This document shows positions 60,608-64,000 of a stretch of 64,000 nt of DNA, one piece after another. Every line of letters begins with the position of its first letter. Within the stretch, counting starts at the first letter, position 1. Source of the stretch: Oscillatoriales cyanobacterium CG2_30_40_61 (lineage in GTDB: Bacteria > Cyanobacteriota > Cyanobacteriia > Cyanobacteriales > Microcoleaceae); NCBI GenBank assembly GCA_001873365.1, contig MNYZ01000012.1, forward strand, positions 26,243 to 90,242, written 5' to 3'. The position numbers and the translations under genes were made by a program. The notes beneath the pieces were generated by a model that was given only the letters and a program-made list of their open reading frames with translations, did not search any database and was not told where the DNA came from.

Positions 60608-63600
60608 ATGCGTTTATCTCCTGTATTAGTTGCGGTTTTTACTGCTTCAGCTACGTTTGGATTATCAAACTCTGCAAATGGTCAAACCGCCTATCCTGAC
60701 TCCGAAAGTTCGCCCAGTTCTCAAGAAACTTTCGATCAGCTAGATCCGAGTTTACACCCCTCGGAAATTCATGAACCGTCTTTTGCTGTTAATCAGATTA
60801 TTCCCGCTACACCTATTGATTCCGTTGAAAAAATAGTTTTAAATAAGACGAAATCGCCGTATTCTAATCTGGGTTTTTCCCTGGGTCAAGCGATGGGAAA
60901 TCAGATTGATCTTTCGGGAGTTAATACGTCGGAAAATTTACCTGAATTTAATCCCTCTCAACCTCTGATTCATAATGCTTTAGAGCTGGCGTTGAATCCT
61001 TCGGAATCAGAGGTTTTACAAGAACATTCTATTGTTAATCTTCCTACAAAAATAGTTACTCTTAATAAAGGTAAATCTAGGGAAGATTTAGAAAAATTAG
61101 CACAATTTCCGATTCAGGTTGCTCCTGAAACTAATTATTCTTCAAATTCAGCTATTATAATCAATAAATCGGAAACCGAAAAAATTGGTAATTTCAGCTT
61201 TCCAGTAATTCCAGAAAATGCGATCGCCTTTAAGCAAAATTTACCGGTTTCTCAGACATTTCAACCGAGTTTAAATAAAGATTCTGAGAAATTAGCCCAA
61301 GTATCTACGGAAGTTCCCGAATCTGTTTCGAGTATAGAAATTACGAATTTCTCAAATTTAGGAATAATCCTGAATAAATCGGAAACTGAAAAAATTGGTA
61401 ATTTCAGCTTTCCTGTAAGTGGGGAAAATGCGATCGCCCTTAACTCCAGCTTACCCGAATCGAATGTATTTCAACCCAGTTTAAATAAAGATTCTGAGAA
61501 ATTAGCCCAAGTATCTACAGAAGTTCCCGAATCTGTTCCGAGTATAGCGATTAATAATTTCTCGAATTTAGGAATAATTCTGAATAAATCGGAAACTGAA
61601 AAAATTGGTAATTTTAGCTTTCCTGTAAGTGGTGAAAATGCGATCGCCCTTAACTCCAGCTTACCGGAATCTAATCTATTTCAACCCAGTTTAAATAAAG
61701 ATTCTGAAAAATTAGCCCAATTTACTCCTATCATTCCATTAAGTATTGCTCAAGCAACACCCGAAACTTTACCCTCCAATTCTGAAGTTCCAATACAACC
61801 CGAAACTCCCGCCACCATCCCGATTCCTACCACACCCGCACAATCTGAAACTGAAGTATTAGTCGCTGAAATTACTGTAACAGGAACCCAAGATCCAGAA
61901 TTAATTGAAAAAGTCTATAGCGTTATTTCTACCCAACCCGGACGAACAACAACCCGGACTCAATTACAACGAGATATTAACGCAATTTTCGCTACAGGTC
62001 TATTCCGAAATGTTAAAGCTCTTCCAGAAGATACCCCTTTAGGAGTACGAGTTACGTTTGATGTAGAACAAAACCCCCTGTTAAAAAAAGTTGTAATTGA
62101 AGGAGATACGGTTTTACCGGAAGAAATTATTAACGAAAGTTTCGGCGATCAATTTGATCAAACGATTAACTTGAATCAAATAGAAGCGGGAGTTAAAAAA
62201 GTCAATCAATGGTATCAAGATAATGGCTACATTTTAGCACAAGTTGTTGCTGCTCCTCAAGTCACACAAGAAGGTGTAGTTACCCTAGAAGTCGCAGAAG
62301 GGGTAATTGAAAATATTGGGGTGCGTTTTCTTAATAGCGATGGAGAAGCAACAGACGAAGAAGGAAAACCGATTTCAGGAAGAACCCGAGACTTTATTAT
62401 CACCCGGGAAATTGAGTTAAAACCTGGGAATGTATTTAACCAAAAAACCGCACAACGGGATTTAGCGCGGGTATTTGGTTTAGGAATTTTTGAAGATGTG
62501 CGCTTAGAATTGGAACCCGGAAAAGATAATCCTCGGGAAGCGGTAGTTATTGTTAATGTGATCGAAAAAACCACCGGATCACTCGCCTTTGGAGGAGGAA
62601 TTAGTTCCGCCGCCGGATTATTTGGAACCTTGAGTTATCAGGAAATTAACTTAGGAGGTAATAACCAACGCTTAGGTCTTGACTTAGAAGCGGGAAATCG
62701 AATATTTCAAATGGATTTAAGTTTTACTGATCCTTGGATTGCTGGTGATCCCTATCGCACATCTTATACCGTTAATGCCTTTAGACGTCGGACAATTTCC
62801 GTTGTTTTTGATAATGGCCCCCGAGAGGTCAACCTGGAAAATGGCGATCGCCCCCGGGTGGTGAGAACTGGAGGGGGGATTAGTTTTACCCGTCCCTTTG
62901 CGGATAATGTTTTCGCCGATCCCAATTGGGTCGCCTCCCTCGGATTCCAATATCAACGGGTGGAAATCACCGACTCCAATGGTCGAATTAACCGCAATGA
63001 TGAATTTGGCAATCAACTGAGTTATAGCGGGAGTGGACAAGATGATTTATTCACCGTTCAATTCGGATTTGTTCAAGATCGTCGCAACAATAAACAACAA
63101 CCCACCTCCGGCTATTTACTGCGTTTTGGTTCGGAACAATCCATACCCGTCGGTTCAGGAAGTATTTTAATGAATCGTTTGCGGGCTGGATATACCTTTT
63201 ATGTTCCGGTCAAATTCCTCTCCGGTTTCATTCCCGAAGGCACTCAATCCCTGGCATTTAACTTCCAAGGGGGTACAGTCATCGGCAATTTACCCCCCTA
63301 CGAAGCCTTTCCTTTAGGGGGAACAACCTCGGTGCGGGGTTGGGAAGAAGGAGCGATCGCCTCAACTCGCAGTTTTGTCCAAGCCTCCATTGAGTATCGT
63401 TTCCCTCTGTTCTCTAAGTTTATTGGCGGCGCGTTATTTGTTGATGCGGCAACGGATTTAGGTTCCCAAGGGACAGTTCCCGGTTCTCCTGGGGGGGTAC
63501 GGGATAAACCAGGAAGCGGTTTAGGTTATGGGGTTGGCGTCCGTCTACAAACTCCTTTAGGGCCAGTTAGAATTGATTATGGGATTAATAATGACGGAGA

Positions 63601-63637
63601 TAGTCGGATTCATTTTGGTTTGGGAGAACGTTTCTAA
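60608..63637 (+). CDS. Omp85/BamA-family outer-membrane protein with 70-residue N-terminal repeats
   Basis: About 1009 residues from ATG 60608 (MRLSPVLVAVFTASATFGLS, signal peptide); GTG 60581 is an alternative with a 9-residue extension. A low-complexity N-terminal region contains a 70-residue tandem repeat (210 bp at 61163, 61373 and a partial unit at 61583; NKSETEKIGNFSFPV.., DSEKLAQVSTEVPES), then a Pro/Thr linker. POTRA-like domains follow (LVAEITVTGTQDPELIEKVY, KKVVIEGDTVLPEEIINESF), then the D15 barrel (GGGISSAAGLFGTLSYQEIN, FPLGGTTSVRGWEEGAI) ending in the outer-membrane-type GERF. It assembles outer-membrane proteins. The N-terminal repeats are unusual in this family. Confidence 0.9.
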   Translation: MRLSPVLVAVFTASATFGLSNSANGQTAYPDSESSPSSQETFDQLDPSLHPSEIHEPSFAVNQIIPATPIDSVEKIVLNKTKSPYSNLGFSLGQAMGNQIDLSGVNTSENLPEFNPSQPLIHNALELALNPSESEVLQEHSIVNLPTKIVTLNKGKSREDLEKLAQFPIQVAPETNYSSNSAIIINKSETEKIGNFSFPVIPENAIAFKQNLPVSQTFQPSLNKDSEKLAQVSTEVPESVSSIEITNFSNLGIILNKSETEKIGNFSFPVSGENAIALNSSLPESNVFQPSLNKDSEKLAQVSTEVPESVPSIAINNFSNLGIILNKSETEKIGNFSFPVSGENAIALNSSLPESNLFQPSLNKDSEKLAQFTPIIPLSIAQATPETLPSNSEVPIQPETPATIPIPTTPAQSETEVLVAEITVTGTQDPELIEKVYSVISTQPGRTTTRTQLQRDINAIFATGLFRNVKALPEDTPLGVRVTFDVEQNPLLKKVVIEGDTVLPEEIINESFGDQFDQTINLNQIEAGVKKVNQWYQDNGYILAQVVAAPQVTQEGVVTLEVAEGVIENIGVRFLNSDGEATDEEGKPISGRTRDFIITREIELKPGNVFNQKTAQRDLARVFGLGIFEDVRLELEPGKDNPREAVVIVNVIEKTTGSLAFGGGISSAAGLFGTLSYQEINLGGNNQRLGLDLEAGNRIFQMDLSFTDPWIAGDPYRTSYTVNAFRRRTISVVFDNGPREVNLENGDRPRVVRTGGGISFTRPFADNVFADPNWVASLGFQYQRVEITDSNGRINRNDEFGNQLSYSGSGQDDLFTVQFGFVQDRRNNKQQPTSGYLLRFGSEQSIPVGSGSILMNRLRAGYTFYVPVKFLSGFIPEGTQSLAFNFQGGTVIGNLPPYEAFPLGGTTSVRGWEEGAIASTRSFVQASIEYRFPLFSKFIGGALFVDAATDLGSQGTVPGSPGGVRDKPGSGLGYGVGVRLQTPLGPVRIDYGINNDGDSRIHFGLGERF
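61060..61716 (+). repeat. 210-bp in-frame tandem repeat inside the Omp85 gene
   Basis: Units begin with AATAAATCGGAAAC at 61163, 61373 and 61583; the third is cut short at about 61716 by AATTTACTCC. A diverged earlier unit starts at about 61060. Each unit contains GCGATCGCC. The frame is preserved, so copy number changes keep translation intact. Confidence 0.85.
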
Positions 63638-63755
63638 TTAGGTTGAGAGATTTTTTTAAAAATATCCTGATTAGAAGCAATAGCCCAGGAATAAGTAAGA
63701 GTAGATGCACCCTGATGGTTTTCCTTCAACTTCGGTTGGGGGAATTTTTTTTTGA
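63634..63755 (-). pseudogene. C-terminal remnant of the 32-residue-repeat gene, cut off by the MITE
   Basis: The minus strand reads KKFPQPKLKENHQGAST then LTYSWAIASNQDIFKKIS and QPN with stop at 63634-63636, in the same repeat phase as the ORF on the other side of the MITE. It is the missing C terminus of the neighbouring gene. Its stop overlaps the Omp85 stop by 2 nt. Confidence 0.8.
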
Positions 63756-63859
63756 CAGGACTTACGCACAAGACAAAAGAAACCGGGTTTCTGACCCTAA
63801 TTTTGCGGATGAAATCTAAATTTCTCGTTCACCAAACCCGGTTTGGTGCGTAAGTCCTA
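63756..63859. mobile_element. MITE, 104 bp, copy B
   Basis: Inverted ends AGGACTTACGCAC and GTGCGTAAGTCCT, AAACCGGGTTTCTG and its complement inside. Flanking target duplications TTTGA (63751-63755 and 63860-63864). Same element as at 32264. Inserted in a coding repeat; it supplies a TAG to the interrupted gene. Confidence 0.85.
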
Positions 63860-64000
63860 TTTGAAAATATCCTGAACGGAATCAATATTCAAGGAATAAA
63901 CAAAAGTAGATGCACCCTGATGGTTTTCCTTCAACTTCGGTTGAGGGAATTTTTTTTTGAGAATATCCTGAATAGAATTAATCTTTATGGAAGAAACAAA
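63857..64000 (-). CDS. Repeat-protein gene 3' end entering from the right edge, stopped by the MITE
   Basis: 47 in-frame codons to the window edge, minus strand. One 32-residue unit (FVSSIKINSIQDILK then KKFPQPKLKENHQGAST) and the first 15 residues of a second (FVYSLNIDSVQDIFK) before a TAG made by the MITE end. No known family recognised. The protein is truncated compared with the ancestral frame, whose remainder is at 63634-63755. The beginning of the gene is outside the window. Confidence 0.65.
   Translation of the reverse strand, partial: FVSSIKINSIQDILKKKFPQPKLKENHQGASTFVYSLNIDSVQDIFK

Overview
The window is chromosomal DNA from a filamentous, non-marine-picoplankton type cyanobacterium, most likely an Oscillatoriales member such as Planktothrix or a close relative (the genus is inference). 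The evidence is a phycobilisome rod-core linker (CpcG), many HIP1 octamers (GCGATCGC), a HmpF-type motility protein, a PatD-like protein, a PCP-reductase-domain miniprotein, an SUI1/YciH factor, a DUF3120 protein, AT-rich coding DNA, and intergenic DNA full of heptamer tandem repeats and palindromes. No rRNA, tRNA or CRISPR array was found.

Layout. 1-8.3 kb: a ComM-like ATPase cut by the left edge, a CobA-HemD fusion for siroheme/tetrapyrrole synthesis, a PIN toxin-antitoxin pair, a TPR-containing serine protease, a candidate small RNA, and an ArgRS-like protein without a catalytic domain. 8.5-15.8 kb: a Crp-family regulator, HmpF, two Uma2-type nucleases, MtnP, and a GH10-like hydrolase. 16-29.8 kb is signalling: Rel (ppGpp), a PatD-like/GNAT pair, a giant eight-PAS/two-GAF histidine kinase translationally coupled to a response regulator, and a PAS-GGDEF-EAL protein. 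29.8-34.2 kb: a VapC-type TA pair, a pilin-like lipoprotein with a broken partial copy nearby, QueD-like and QueE, YciH, DUF3120. 34.5-40.8 kb: CpcG, three TerD paralogues, peptide deformylase, an HtrA/Deg protease and DnaN. 40.9-50.2 kb: a HEAT-repeat protein, an AAA_35 ATPase, a cytochrome P450, a phosphoketolase-like ThDP enzyme, and the cytochrome bd oxidase operon. 50.4-54.2 kb: a RelE-type TA cassette between two copies of the moxR 3' end, MoxR, RibF, and an MBL-fold hydrolase. 54.4-64 kb: unknown genes, an alpha/beta hydrolase, TpiA, FolP, PurC, a large Omp85/BamA-type protein with 70-residue N-terminal repeats, and a C-terminal repeat gene split by a MITE.

Genes working together: the kinase/regulator pair; cydAB; queD-like/queE (7-deazaguanine); three TA pairs; the terD cluster. 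Most other genes are monocistronic housekeeping genes separated by repeats, as is usual in cyanobacteria.

The most notable observations are: (i) a 202-bp duplication of the moxR 3' end and its terminator around a TA cassette, in which all five coding differences are synonymous and the terminator stem shows compensatory changes; (ii) two copies of a ~104-bp MITE with 5-bp target duplications, one of which splits a 32-residue-repeat gene and supplies its stop codon; (iii) a catalytic-domain-less ArgRS-like protein; (iv) a compact TATAAT-plus-hairpin candidate small RNA; and (v) intergenic repeats that reach into genes and supply their stop codons (hmpF, def). No wholly new multi-gene system is evident.
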